Source of the DNA: Cryptomeria japonica
Lineage: Eukaryota > Streptophyta > Pinopsida > Cupressales > Cupressaceae
DNA length: 60,000 bases
Assembly (NCBI RefSeq): GCF_030272615.1
Contig: NC_081408.1
Location: 607,734,173-607,794,172 of the forward strand
Direction of reading: 5' to 3'
Within the stretch, counting starts at the first letter, position 1; every line of letters begins with the position of its first letter. Position numbers and translations under genes: made by a program. Of this stretch, positions 23,375 to 35,790 are shown piece after piece. Under the pieces are notes generated by a model, which did not search any database, was not told the origin of the DNA, and saw only the letters and a program-made list of their open reading frames with translations.

Positions 23375-25608
23375 TATTTTTGGAATTTTTCAAGTATAAT
23401 GTATGATATGCAATTAAATGCAACCTAAATAAATGAAAATGCAATCTATGTTTTTGGTGTTTTTGAAGATTTTGACAAACTTTTGGAATGCAAATCTAAG
23501 AGAGACCCTTAGGATATTGGAATGATGTCTAGACCTCAAAGGACAAAAGGACTTAAATGGCAAAGGACAAGATGACAATGTCTCCCCTATATGCTTGGAT
23601 ACTAAGCTAGGTTTGATGAAATGATATTGATGACAAAAGGACAAAAGTTTGATAATGTCTAGACTTCCCAACAATGACTTAGGGTTTATCAAAGATTTGG
23701 ATTACTCAAGTATGACAAGATCTAGGTTTGACACTATATGCAAAAGGATAATTAATATGCAAATGATCTTAATATGATATGACAATGACTTAGGCTTAAT
23801 GAAGAGACTTAGGGTATGGAAATATGAATGTATGACAATGGTATGACTTTAATGCAAGAGGACATATGCAAATGGATGACTTTTATTGATATGCAAAAGA
23901 AGTATGACTTAGGTGAAACCTAACCTTGATACTTGATAATGAATTTGAAAAATGCAACCTAGGATGAACCTAAATGTAAGTGACATGAATGTTAAGACAA
24001 GATTTGGAACAATATTTGATCATCATGTTTGAAGGTGTGTTTTGAACTTTGTTGAACTTTTGTTGGATGAATGTCTCTTGTGTTTAATCTTGTGTTATAT
24101 CAATGTGTTTGCTCTTGAAATGGTATTCAACTTTTGACAATCAAAGAATACAAGATGTTACAACTTAGACTCAAGACAATCATGCTCATTTCCACATTCC
24201 TTATGGTAGGCAAAGACATTAGGTACTTGAGAGGTAGACTCATTATGGGATTCAAGGAGAATACATAGATGCTTGACCCCACGGGCTCCCCTCCACGACA
24301 CTCACTTCTCAGGGCAGCCAAGCATCAGTCCCCATGGAATCTCCCCATGGCGAACTTAGTATCTCTTCCAAGTATCCGAATTTGTCCTTCTCAAGCAACT
24401 AGAATTGTTTTTGGCCTCTAAAAACAAGGTATGTAGTAAGGATTTCTGTTAAGCATTACTCCTTGATGTCATGCAAGCATGATTTAGACATTAAGCCCAT
24501 CAAGATACCAAACAAATGTAGTCGCGCAAGCGCGATTTAGACCAAGAGGCCCTACTTAGATGCTGATATGAGAAAGAGTTCAAGGGGCATCACTTCCCAA
24601 GTAACTGCAATTCCCACGTAACACTTCCTTCAAAGCTTTCACCCATCAAGTATTTTTTTATAGTGAGTTAGAATGCCAAGGAATTATAGCCATACTCACT
24701 TTGGGTCGTCCCCTTCTCACGATTATCACTCGCTTGCTAAAGCAAAGTGGTCGGGAAGGCAGGCCCTCTAATGGAGACAAACAATCAACAACACAAGCAT
24801 GGTATCGAAGATCTGGATTTCTGATCACCCTTTGAAGGATGAGAGCATACTCTCCTACTCCAATGTCATACTTAACAAACAAAGCAAACAAAGGTTCATT
24901 TCCACCTATTTATAAATCACTAAGTGCCTAATTAAAAAATCTCAAACACACAATTTGGTTGTTTCTCCAAGGCAACCTGCAAAACACATGTCAGAAGTTT
25001 GATTTGTAGTCTTTGACCATCGAATCTGCATAACACACGTTAGTAATTTGATTTTTAGTCTTTGTCATGCGTACGCCAAGATCCTGCACAAATAATTAGT
25101 ACCAAAATCCAAAGCACAGATGATCTGATTTATGAAAACTATCAAAATTCAGTCCACTTTGAGAAGGCATAACTTTCTCATCCTAGCTCCGAATTACAAA
25201 CCGTTTGATGCGTTGGAAAGGTATTCAAATAATATAGAACCAAATTTCAAAAACATCAACGCACCATATTTGTCCACAAATGCACCGAAGACCCTCAAAA
25301 TTGCAATTTACTAAAACATATAAAAATTTTCAAGTAAAAACTGCATTTTTTACCTTTGTTCTGGACTTCACACAGGTGCAGAAGTTAGGACACAAGTGTA
25401 GGATGTCAAACACAAGCATAGAAGTCTTCAACACAAGCGCAAGATGCTTCAACACAGGCGCAGAATGCTTCACACAGGCGCAGGATGTGTCCAGAATGCA
25501 CTGCACGGCTCTGTTTTTGAGTTTTTGACCTGCAAATCAACTTAGAAGCACTCCAAAACATAGTAAGATGGTTAGAAGGTTAGTATTCACGTCGGGTTCA
25601 CCAGTTAA
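23375..25608 (-). other. 5' leader of element A with primer-binding site
   Basis: Read on the minus strand, this is the leader between the 5' LTR and the long frame. The primer-binding site is at 25588-25603 (TGGTGAACCCGACGTG on minus), five bases from the LTR end. It does not match initiator tRNA-Met, so A uses a different tRNA from elements B, D, E and F; I cannot name the tRNA. The leader is about 2.2 kb, has no supported coding frame, and contains many short GACTTAGG/ATATGCAAA phrases at 23700-24000 and a degenerate repeat at 25371-25485 (CACAGGCGCAGAATGCTTCA variants). Confidence 0.75.
25371..25485. repeat. Short GCGCAG repeat in the leader of A
   Basis: Five to six variants of ACACAGGCGCAGAATGCTTC, about 20-22 bases each, 100-240 bases from the 5' LTR in element orientation. 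It lies where packaging or dimerisation signals sit in retroelements, but nothing else supports that role. Confidence 0.6.
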
Positions 25609-27234
25609 TGTAGCGTAGAAATTAGGATTCATCAAAAGATAAGTATATATCAATCAAAACACTAAACAATCAAAGCAATATCATGAGAACACTCATTGAA
25701 ATGAACCTAATTCTAAAGCACATTCAATAGAGGCACAAAAACAAAGCATTTAAAAGAAAATGTCATGCAAACCATATGCTTCTTCCATGCGGCTCCATTG
25801 TTGTTCTTTCCTCTTCAATGGGTTTGTGGATCTCACCTACAAGTGCTCTCACAATTGAAAGCAAAAAGCTCAAGAGTACTAGAAATGAAAGTTCGGTAGT
25901 TTGATAGAAATTCGGGATACATCAAGATTCGAAGGGGTTTGATTGAAAAAAACATCCAATTTATAGAAGAATTGGACAAATGACAAGATTGGCATGATGC
26001 AATTCAAATGGAAATTGCAAATCAATATGACAAATTATGACAAATTATGCACTTTCCATGCACAATTTGATTGATTGTTAATTGATGACAAATTATGACA
26101 CATTCTATGTCAAAATTGATTGATTATCAATTATGACAATTTATGACAAATTGACATGCCATTCCCATAGAATTAGGAGATGAAATAGGAGGGAAAAGAA
26201 ATTAGAAATTTGAGAAAATAGAAAATTGAAATTGATGAAAATTAGGAATTAGAAATTTAGGATTTAGTGAATTAATTAATAATTTTTCATTTATTAATCA
26301 ATTCACAAAGAAGAATAATTAGCCAATTAAATAAAGATTTAATTGTAATGAGAAGACTTAGGATAAATAAGTAAATTATTTAATCCTAGAGGAAGAAATG
26401 GCAAATTAGGTTAAATGAATAAATCATAAAACCCTAGAAGACGAATTAGAAATGCGAAAATGACAATTAGGTCTTGATTAAAGATAATTAATGTCATGAT
26501 TTTGAATTGATAAATGACCAATGTGATAAATGATTTGATTGATTAAATGCGCCAATTGACGAGGAACAATGACAAATTGATCCAAATTGACATAATTGAG
26601 ACAGATAACGATCGATGACAAATCAGTCGCAAAATGACAAAATCGACAAGTGGACAAGGATCGACAACAAAGTAGATTGCAAGATGACAAGATAATGACC
26701 ACGATCGATGACAAATCGATCGCCAAAATGACAAGATTGATAACGACCATGATCAATGACAAATTGATCGCAAGATGACAACATCGAACATGACAACGAT
26801 CGATGACAAATCGATCGTAAAACGACAAGATTGAAGGATTGATGAGAAATCGACAAGATTGATAAGAGGACAAAACCCTAATTAGGGTTGACAATGTCCA
26901 AAATGATAAGATTGATGATAATATTGATAAGATTGACAGGAGGACAAAACCCTAATTAGGATTGACGATGTCCAAAATGATGACAAATGAATATGCACAT
27001 TGATGCGACAGGGTAAAATTAATCAAAATCATGATTGGATAATGTTATCGACAAGACCAAATTCGAAGACGAGATGATTGAAGAATGTAGAAGAATGACT
27101 CGATGCTTGTAAATGATAAAAATCAAGTGCATGACATAGGAGAAATGTTAATGCGATGCAAAAACCTAAAATGAGGCAATGCGCAAATGTTAAAGTATGA
27201 CCTCGCAAGCATTGACCATTTTTGGGTGTCTACA
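25609..27234 (-). repeat. 5' LTR of element A
   Basis: 1626 bp, same ends and length as 15787-17412. Transcription of the element would start in this copy and run toward lower coordinates. Most of the roughly 23 differences from the other copy are C/T or G/A, as expected after cytosine methylation and deamination. Confidence 0.96.
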
Positions 27235-27239
27235 ATACC

Positions 27240-29188
27240 AGTGTAACTGGATCTTCATTCTGTATTGGTGTGTTAAATGTAGGTTCATTTGTTAGTATCT
27301 CTGTTATCGGTTCAGAGTCTATGTACCTTGAAGTTCCTCTAAACTGTTCATCAATTTTCACATTTGTACTCTCAATAATTTTCTGCAATCTCTTGTTAAA
27401 ACATCTATATGCCTTGCTCTTAGATGAATAACCAAGGAATATTCCTTCATCACTTCTAGGATCAAATTTGCCAATATACTCATCTCTCCTAATATAGCAT
27501 TTACTTCCAAATATTCTAAAATATTTAAGAGTAGGAGTAATACCAAACCATAGTTCATGAGGGGTCTTACCAGTTTCTCCTTTGATGTGAACTTTGTTGA
27601 ATGTGTAGACTATTGTGCTTACTACCTCTCTCTAATATACATGTGGTATTTTTTCTTCTGATAACATACTTCTAGTTGCATCCAAGATAGTTCTATTTTT
27701 CCTTTCTACAACCCCATTCTGTTGTGGTGTCTAGGGTGCTGATAACTGTCTTTTGATTCCATTTACTTCACAGAATGTATTAAATTCCTTAGATGTGAAT
27801 TCACCTCCTTGATCTGATCTTAGACATTTGATTTTCTTGTCAGTTTCATTTTCTACCATCACCTTGAATAGCTTGAATTTCCCAAATGCTTCTGATTTTT
27901 CTCTGAGAAAAGTAACCCAAAACATTCTAGAATAGTCATCAATGATTAGCATGAAATATCTATCACCTTGTAAGCTTTTAGTTCTAGCTAGACCACATAA
28001 ATCTGTTAGGATTCCCATAGATACTGAGGGGGAGGGGGGGGTGAATCAGTATCTAACTGGTATATAGAATTTCTTAATTTAAAACATGCAGAACATATTA
28101 TAACAGTGTACCGGTATGCAAGAAATAATGAAATAAATAGAATTAAAAACATCCACATCAAAAGCACACCATGACACAAGGATTTAATGAGGAAACCCAG
28201 TGTGGGAAAAACCTCAGTGGGATTTGTGACCCACAATATCCACTTACTGGCCAATAAGAGAATATTACTTACAAGAGGGGCCTGCACATGCAGGAAGGCC
28301 AACTGCCTAGAGCTCACTGCTCAATGGGAAGTCTCACTGACTTACAATGTGGATTGTACAAATCCAATATCTTGTACTACTTTACAATAGCATCTATAAT
28401 GCCTGATCCAGTACTAGTTGCTGCTCTACTTCTTACATAAACCCTTTAACCTATATTTCACATAATAGGTCTACCTTAATATTTTGCTTACATCACTAAC
28501 ATTACTTCCTTACAAAATGTCTACAATGATCTCTTTTATATGTAAGAGTCATTTTACAACATGCCAAGTTGGCTTACAAAGTTTTTACAATAATAAACAA
28601 AATATAATATAACAAAATCCTGTTGTCCTTTGTGCCAGTATACTTTCTTTCTTTGTGTCGGTGTCGGTGTCCTAAGTGCCGATGTAGACTGTGATTGTTG
28701 ATGCCAGTGAACTATCTTGTAGGTGTAATACCTTGCCAATATAATGCATCGCCGGTATGATGCCTTGCCAGTACCATAGGATTGTAAGGTTGCCATCAAT
28801 GACAAAACCTTCAATCACCTACAATGTCTCATTGGAGTGTACATATGCCAACAAAATCAGTATGAATTAAGTCAAGAGCATTATTGGATTTTTCTGGAAT
28901 ACTTTTAAAAGATGCTCTAACTTGTTTTCCAAATTGACATTCCTTACATGCCAAATTGTGAGTATTAACAATCTAAGGTAAGTCTCTAACTACTTTAGTT
29001 GTACTAATTTTCACAATGCAAACAAAATTTACATGACAGAGTCTCTTATGCCATAACCAACTTTCATCAATATGTGCAATCAAGCATGTCTTTTCATTGT
29101 GAAAGATATTACCTCTAGTTTGATTACCGGTTGCAATTTCCAAACATGTTTTGTTCATAATTTTGCATTTTCCATTCTTGAATTGTAA
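27240..29188 (-). pseudogene. Copia GAG-pre-integrase and integrase of element B (interrupted)
   Basis: Read from 29188 down: GAG-pre-integrase zinc region (HIDESWLWHKRLCHVN), then integrase. The first catalytic Asp (LIHTD) sits at the site where a solo LTR inserted; after 28004 the frame continues with LCGLARTKSLQGDRYF, DDYSRMFWV, SDQGGEFTSKEF and TPQQNGVVERKNRTI, which holds the catalytic Glu. So the D-D-E triad survives apart from the insertion and stops (near 28977 and 27732). The C-terminal part (KTPHELWFG, FGSKCYI, GIFLGY) reaches 27240, where element A interrupts the frame before RT. Integrase joins element DNA to host DNA; this copy is dead. Confidence 0.93.
28004..28853 (-). mobile_element. 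Solo LTR, Copia family S, in the integrase of B
   Basis: TGTTAGGATTCC...GCCAACA with an exact AAATC duplication (27999-28003 and 28854-28858). Removing it and one AAATC rejoins the integrase codons for IHTDLCGL in frame, which confirms the boundaries. Same family and orientation as 9129-9911 and 34230-35091. Confidence 0.96.
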
Positions 29189-30530
29189 CTAAAATCCTTT
29201 TTCAACTAATTGACCAACACTCAAAAGATTATGCTTTAAACCTTCAACATAATATACATTGTTAGTACTATGCTTACCATCAAGAGATATAGTACCTTTT
29301 CCTTTGATCAAACAAGCTTTATCATCTCCAAATCTTACTAGACCTCTATTATATTCCTGAAAAGTCAAGAATTTACTTTTATCACCAATCATATGATGTG
29401 AACATCCTGAATCAATGATCCATTCATCCTTAACTTCAATTTTAGCTGCTAGGGCTTGCTCTACTGGTTGAACAGTAGGTGCTAGTTGATCTTCTATTAT
29501 AGCAACAAAGACCCTTCCATTGTCTGTCAGATCCTCATCAGAATCATCAGTGACCCCTTCATCAACAAGATAACAAGACTTGTCTTTATTCTTCTTAAAT
29601 CTGTATCTCTGATATTCAGGGTTAGGCTTGTATGTTCTTCTAGCTTCTTCTTTCAATCTTGCATGTCTATCAGGGCATCTTGAAGCCATATGACCAATCT
29701 TATTATAGTTAAAACATTTAAAGGGTGCTTTACCTTCATACTTACTTCCAACTGGACCTTTAGGCATTTTTCTTGTGAATAGTGCTTCAAGTTCTTCATT
29801 TTCCCTCCCGCTTTCTTCAAGTTCTCTTGCATAAAAGGCTTTCCAACTAGACTTGTCAAATGATGATGCATATGATGTTGATGCCTTAAAAGCTAAATCT
29901 ATCTTTATAGTAGCAATAGGACCAAATTCCTCAATTTCAAAAGCTGAAAGTTTTCCAATCAATGTGTCTCTAGTTACTGATGTATTAGGCATTGTTCTTA
30001 ACTCATTTATAGAAGTAACTTTCATTTTTTATGCTGGTGGCAATCCTCTTAAAACTTTTGAAATAATTTCATCTTCACTTAAGGTTCCTCCACAACATTT
30101 AATACCCAAAACAATTTCATTTACTCTTTCCATATAAGCAAAAATCCTTTCATCTTCTTCCATTTTCAGATTTTCATACCTGACTCAGAAGCTTTCAAGT
30201 TTTGCAATTTTGACTATGGAATCTCCTTAATTCAATGTTTCCAAATGGTCCCAAATAGCTTTAGTAGTATATCTATCTGATAATCCCATGATTTGTTGAT
30301 CTGATATTGGGCTCAAAAGTGCTTGTCTTGCTTTGCAATCGTTTGCTTCATCTTTTCCTAAGGTTGGTGGATTAGGCTGACTGGGAGTAGGAGCAGTATA
30401 GCCATTTTTTGTAACTTCCTAGATGTCCCTTCCAATGCAATTCAGATGTGTCTCTATCATGATCTTCCATATGCCATAGTTGGTTCCATCAAGTTTAGGA
30501 CTATCCTTCTTAAAATAGTTAGAAGACATT
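29189..30530 (-). pseudogene. Copia gag and protease of element B
   Basis: Starts at ATG 30530, 43 bases after the primer-binding site. The N-terminal part is a UBN2-type Copia gag (DGTNYGIWKIMIETHL, QQIMGLSD, ENLKMEEDERI, LSEDEIISKVLRGLP) with a few stops. The zinc knuckle CFNYNKIGHMASRC has Tyr in place of the second Cys. The protease follows with DEWIIDSGCSHHM, where DSG is the active site. The frame continues LDGKHSTNNVYYVEGLKHN into GAG-pre-integrase and stops at 29189. Gag would package element RNA and the protease would cut the polyprotein; the knuckle change and stops mean this copy is inactive. Confidence 0.92.
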
Positions 30531-30572
30531 GGATCTCCTCAATCTGTTACACTTCTACAAAAAGAGGACTAG

Positions 30573-30584
30573 GCTCTGATACCA
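30573..30584 (-). other. Primer-binding site of element B (tRNA-iMet)
   Basis: GCTCTGATACCA on +, which reads TGGTATCAGAGC on the minus strand: an exact match to the complement of initiator tRNA-Met, two bases from the LTR end. Confidence 0.96.
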
Positions 30585-30586
30585 AT

Positions 30587-31644
30587 TGTTAGGTCTCAGA
30601 GACAACTGAGAGGGGGAGGTGAATCAATTGTCTAATAAATTCAAACCAAAAACAACCTAACCAAACTTAATGCTTAATATCGGTAAACCAGAGTTAATGC
30701 TGGTAGATAGTTTATCAATTAATTGTAGTACTGGTAAAGATTAATGCATGAAATGGAAAGACAATAATATTGACAACACCTAACACCAGTATTTGTACAT
30801 GGAAACCCTGTAAGGGGAAAAACCATGGTGGGAAACCTTACCCACAATCAGATGATACTACTAAAAATAGTATGTGTATACAATAGGGGGTATGCACATG
30901 TAGAAAGGCCAAGCACCTAGAGCTCACTACTCAAACACAAATGGGAGTCACACTAACTACAATTGGATGGTTAAATCCAATAATAATGTACTACTCAAAA
31001 TAGCATCTTCATATGCTGGATTCAGTATTGGTTTAGTTCTGATATGTCTTCATAAAAACCTTCCTTCTACCTTCAAATAATGTCTATGTGTATAGCTCTG
31101 CTTATTCTTCCATATACCTTGTTACAACCCTTTTTCCAATCGCATATCGATCTTACAAATAAGATCTTACATATATACCAAAGCCTAGGACCAAAATGTA
31201 TAGGTCGGCTTTATAAAAGATATTACAATAAAACAATTTAAAAGTAAAACAATAACTGATGCAATATTTGATTCAAAATGTCGGCTTAATGCATTTACAA
31301 CAATAATAAATCATCTCCATAGCGTCTCGTGTTGATCTAGAATAGATAAGCCTGTCGATGGTTATCCTGGACCTATTTGTCGGTAACAACAAATATGCAA
31401 ACACGAATATACCAATGAACAAATCTCTAAGACAAAGTGTCCAAATGATGTCTTCAACATAACCAAGTGTTTTCCATTTCATTCGAAGTGTCGGTGAACA
31501 ATATATCCTGCCGGTGAACAAGATACCGATGACTATGCATAGGTCACTTGCTTGTCGGTGAACATTGTCAATTCCCCAAGTACCAGAGTTGATAAGTGTT
31601 GACATCAATGACAAAACCATATCAACATATCCAAAATACCAACA
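30587..31644 (-). repeat. 5' LTR of element B
   Basis: TGTTAGGTCTC...ATACCAACA, followed by the ATGAC duplication at 31645-31649. It aligns with 12733-13734; compared with that copy it retains about 55 extra bases near 31350-31395 and 31500-31560 containing repeated CGGTGAACA phrases. Confidence 0.95.
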
Positions 31645-31649
31645 ATGAC

Positions 31650-33405
31650 ACCATTGATATCAAGATGGATCCTTGTGTTGAAGATAAGATTATCAAGATA
31701 GGGAAATATCTTAATGAAGAGGAGCAAAAATAGTATGCCGAGTTGTTACATGAATTCCCTAAGATATTTGTTTGGATATATTTTGACATGCCTAGTGTAG
31801 ATCCTAATATTATCACTCATAACACTATCCTAATTCTTGATACTAAACCTATGAAGCAAAAGATTCGAAAGATTCACCCAAAAGTGGCATTACTTGTTAA
31901 AGCTGAAATTGAAAAACTATTGGATGCTAGATTCATTCATCCTATCAATTATTCCCCATGGATTTCAAACATTGTGGATGTTTTTAAAGCTGAAAACAAG
32001 ATTAGGATGTGTATGGATTTTCATGATTTAAACAAGGCCTTTCTAAATGATGACTTTCCTCTCCCGAATATTGATATGATAATGGATTCGGTAGAATGGC
32101 ATGCTTTATTATCCTTTATGGTGGGTTTCTCAAGATATAATCAAATCTTCATTAATCCTCAAGATCAATATAAAACTATTTTTACCACCCCTTGGGGCAC
32201 GTTTTGTTGGATTGTGATTCCCTTTGGATTGAAAAATACAAGCACAACATATCAACATTCTATGACTCTCATCTTCTGCGACTATATGCATAGAACCTTA
32301 GAAGATTACATTGATGACATCTTAGCCAAATCCATTCTTCATACAGATCGTGTTAAGATCCTTAGTCAAATATTCAAGAGAATTCATAATTATAACATGT
32401 CTTTGAATCCCTAAAAAATGTGTTTTTGGTGTGGATAGTGGAAAACTATTAGGATTCATAGTTTCACATCATGGTGTTGAGGTGGATACAAAGAAGATAG
32501 ATTCTATTGTTAACATGCCACCTCCTAAGAATATTTCCCAACTAGAAAGTTTGCAAGGAAAGGTCCAAGCTATTCATAGGTTCATCTCTCAACTTGCAAA
32601 TCATACCTTTCCCTTCACACAATTGCTTAAAAAGAATATCACTTTCCAATGGAATAAGGATTGTTGTCAATCATTTGAAGACCTAAAGACCTATTTGACC
32701 AATCCTCCTATTCTTCAACCTACTAATCCTACTAAGCCTTTTCTTCTGTACATTGTTGCTTCCCCTCAAGCTCTTGTGGCTTTATTGGTACAATGTGATA
32801 AGGATGGTAGAGAATTCCCATTTTATTACATAATCCACACTCTACTTGATTACGAAGTCTGATAGTCTGCAATAGAATGATAGTGCCTTTCTTTAGTATT
32901 TGCGACCCAAAAGTTGAGGCATTATCTCTTGAATGTTGAGATCCATGTTATCATTAAATTTGATCCTCTTAAACATATTTTCTCCAAAACTGACCTTTCC
33001 AGATGCTTAGCCAAGTGTGTTATGATGTTGACTAAGTTTGACCTTAAGTTTGTCTCACAAAAGGCAATAAAGGGTCAAGCATTGATTGACCACTTAGTTG
33101 ATGCTCCTTCACCCTTCTCCCTACCTAATCTAGAGTCTTTTCTCGATAGACATAATTTTTCCAATGAGGCTGATGAGACTTGGGAATTGTACTTTGATGG
33201 CTCTAAGTGTTATACAAGATTGAGGGTAGGAGTGGTCTTAATTTCTCCTAAAAAGAAGCTTATTCCTTTATCATATTATCTCAATTTATTATGTACCAAT
33301 AGCATTGATGAATATGAGGCTCTTATAGCTGGAATTAAAGTAGCCTTGGCATTGAACGTGAAACATCTACTTATTTATGGAGATTCTCAACTAATCATAA
33401 GATAA
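31650..33405 (+). pseudogene. Gypsy reverse transcriptase and RNase H of element C
   Basis: Continues the element C frame after the B insertion. RT motifs in order: VKAEIEKLLDARFIHPINYS, RMCMDFHDLNKAFLNDDFPLP, a decayed GFSRYNQI, TTPWGTFCWIVIPFGLKN, and YIDD at 32307-32318 in place of the usual YVDD or YMDD. A frameshift near 32410 and stops near 32862 break the frame. The connection contains KKIDSIVNMPPPKN and the RNase H-like region TNPTKPFLLYI. The ribonuclease H fold proper has WELYFDGSK (first Asp), DEYEALIAG (Glu) and IYGDSQLI (second Asp), so its acidic residues are kept. The frame ends at 33405. Order RT-RH before integrase identifies Ty3/Gypsy. Confidence 0.93.
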
Positions 33406-35790
33406 GTGACAGGAGTTTATCAAGATAAGAAAGACAAATTATCACAATATAGATATCTAGCTTTATCCTTGTTGCAAAAATTTGATTCTTATATCATGGA
33501 GCCCGTTCCTCGAAAAGATGATTGACATGTTGATGCGATGGCATGTGTTACCTCTCTTGTGTCTCTAGAGGACCCCTTGGTAGATCTTAAATTCACTCTT
33601 GACAACCTTACTATCCTGGCTATTGCTGACAATCCTAGTGATGTGGCATATTGTTGAATTATAGATTTTGATGAATGGTACTCACATATCATGAGATATT
33701 TGAGTGATGGTACCTTTCCTGACTCTGTGAATGAAAATACTAGGGCTACGAATCACAAATTGGTTGCTAGATACATTATCCTTTCTAAAGTTATTTATAG
33801 GAGGGGTTATAATGGTCTTCTCCTTTGATCCTTAAACAAGGCTGAAATCCCTATTGCTCTTGAGGAAGCACATTCAGGTGCTTGTGGGGGGCATTTTGGC
33901 ATTAGATCCTTAGTTCAGAGATTGCTTCAAATGGCATATTAGTGGAAATCCTTGGAGAAGGATTCCTTTGTTTTTGTTAAATGATGTCATCAGTGTCAGC
34001 AACATAGAAATTTGATCCATGCCCCTACCCAAGAGCTTCGATCTCAGGTAGCATCTTGGCCCTTTTCTACATGGGGTTTGGATCTTGTTGGTAAAATATC
34101 TCCTCCTTCATCTCAAGGACATACTTTCATCATAACTACCACTGATTACTTTACAAAATTAGTGGAATTCATTCCTCTTTGATCCACTACCACTGAAGTA
34201 ATTTGTCAATTCATTTTGGAAAACATTATTGTTAGATACTTGGTTAACCCCAAAGACATTGAGATGGGGGGTTGAATCAGTGTCTGACTGGTAGATGAAA
34301 TATTTAAACTTGTTTGCAATTTAATAACTGGAATTAATATACCGGTAAACAAATAATAATGCAGTAAAGAGAAACAAAATAATCAACATCAATGCACACC
34401 ATAACACAAATATTTTTGGTGAGGAAACTTGGTAGGGGAAAAACCTCGATGGGATTTATGAGCCACAATATTTACTCACTAGCCAATATGAATAAATATT
34501 ACTCAGTACAATAGGGGCCTACAAATGTAGGAAGGCCAACTACCTAGAGCTCACTGCTCAAAAAAATGGAGTCCCACTGACTACATAATTGGATGGTTAA
34601 ATCCAATAACAATGTACTGCTTCAAAATAGCATCTACAATGGTGGATTAAGTACCGGTTTAAGCTATGTCTAATACCTCTACCAAAAACCTTACTGGTAA
34701 ATGATTCTTCTTTCACAGAATAAACTTCACTCTGCTCTGCTTCTTATTTGCTCTCAAAATAAATAAACCAAAGTGCATACACAACAATCCAGTATCATAT
34801 CCCTATCTCATCTCAAATATCGCTTACATACACACATACCTACATACATTACTTACTTCTTTCATACATCTTACATCATAGCAAATGACCTACAAGATCT
34901 CATACATATATTTCTTTACAATACATCATGTCGGCCATACAAATATAAATTACATTACAAACAATATTATTGCCAAGTCGGCTTAGACTGGATGCCAGTA
35001 GGTGAAGTCTGTTGCTGCTTGAACCTTGTTGCCACTTTACGGCCATCAATGACAACATCTACCATTCTCATCTGAGTGTATAATACCAATAATTACTTCT
35101 TGATTTAGGATACCTTCCACTTTAGTTTCAAATAATGGAATGTCATTTAAAAATAAGGATGTGAAGAAGTTTCTCGAGAAATATCATATTCAACATAAAT
35201 TTTCTACACCTTATTATCCTCAATTAAATGGTCAGCTAAGTCTTCTAATAGGATAATTGAACAATTTTTTTGAAAGACTGTAAACAAGCATGGTAAGGAT
35301 TGCCATACTCAATTAACCTATGCTCTCTGTGCTTATTACATGAGTGTATGTGTTGCTACAGGTTGTAATCCTTATAATCTTGTTTATGGTGTTGATGCCA
35401 TTATGCCTTTAGAGTTAGAAATTCCTTCTTTGAGATTTTCTCTTAGGGGCATATTGGATGATGATTCCTATAGAGAGAAAAGACTCCAACAACTTGAGAT
35501 GCTCGATGAATGATGTATAAAGTCCCTTGAGCATATTCAAGATTATCATAAAACTTTGCAACGAAGCTACAATGATAAGGTTATTCAACATTCCTTCTTA
35601 GTAGGGGATTTAGTCCTTTACTAGAATCAGTGCAATGTGAATGCCTTACTTGAGGAGAAAGAAATATTCAGTCCTAATTGGCTTGGACCATACATTTTTG
35701 TCAAGGTCTATGGATCAGGTGCTTATAGGATAGCAGATATGGAAGGTACACCTCTCAAGGAACCCATAAATTCTATGCACTTTCATAGAT
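33406..35790 (+). pseudogene. Gypsy integrase of element C (interrupted by a solo LTR)
   Basis: The zinc-binding region has HSGACGGHFGIRSLVQRL and, after stops, C-x2-C in CHQCQQH (about 33984-34005). The core has GLDLVGKI with the first Asp and TTDYFTKLVEF with the second. The solo LTR 34230-35091 interrupts it; after that come STLVSNNG, KFLEKYHIQHKFSTPYYPQ, then a one-base deletion. In the shifted frame the catalytic Glu codon reads AAG (Lys) at 35238-35240. The C-terminal part has VGDLVL, FSPNWLGPYI, VYGSGAYRI and LKEPINSMH, the GPY/F-like module of Gypsy integrases. Multiple stops: inactive. Confidence 0.9.
34230..35091 (-). mobile_element. Solo LTR, Copia family S, in the integrase of C
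   Basis: TGTTAGATACTT...ATACCAATA; the last CA has become TA. Flanks are ATTAT (34225-34229) and ATTAC (35092-35096), a duplication with one mismatch. It shares the block GTGAGGAAAC...GGATTTATGAGCCACAAT with the copies at 9129 and 28004 but is more diverged. Confidence 0.88.

Larger units (their letters stand above)
15787..27234 (-). mobile_element. Element A: polymerase-free LTR retrotransposon inserted in element B
   Basis: Two LTRs of identical length (1626 bp) beginning TGTAGCGTAG and ending GGTGTCTACA are flanked by an exact ATACC duplication (15782-15786, 27235-27239). Minus orientation is set by a Gypsy-type primer site next to the LTR at 25609 and a purine tract next to the LTR at 17412. 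The 8.2-kb interior holds one long gag-like frame (20378-23374) but no protease, integrase, RT or RNase H that I can detect, so it is non-autonomous and would need proteins from another, probably Gypsy, element. By hand I count about 23 LTR mismatches and no indels (about 1.4%), making it the youngest datable insertion here. Confidence 0.93.
12733..31644 (-). mobile_element. Element B: Copia retrotransposon inserted in element C
   Basis: A full-length insertion between LTRs, flanked by ATGAC at 12728-12732 and 31645-31649. Minus orientation: 5' LTR 30587-31644, primer-binding site 30573-30584, gag and protease, integrase, RT, RNase H, purine tracts, 3' LTR 12733-13734. The order gag-protease-integrase-RT is diagnostic of Ty1/Copia. 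It is interrupted between integrase and RT by element A (15787-27234) and within integrase by a solo LTR (28004-28853). LTR lengths differ (1058 and 1002 bp) and both frames have several stops, so it is inactive and older than A. The LTR family is the same as element G at the window end. Confidence 0.93.

Noticed and set aside
31743-33405. Possible integrated pararetrovirus (caulimovirid) RT-RNase H
   Set aside because: An integrase with zinc finger and GPY-like end follows directly and the unit is bounded by LTRs with a purine tract, so it is Ty3/Gypsy.
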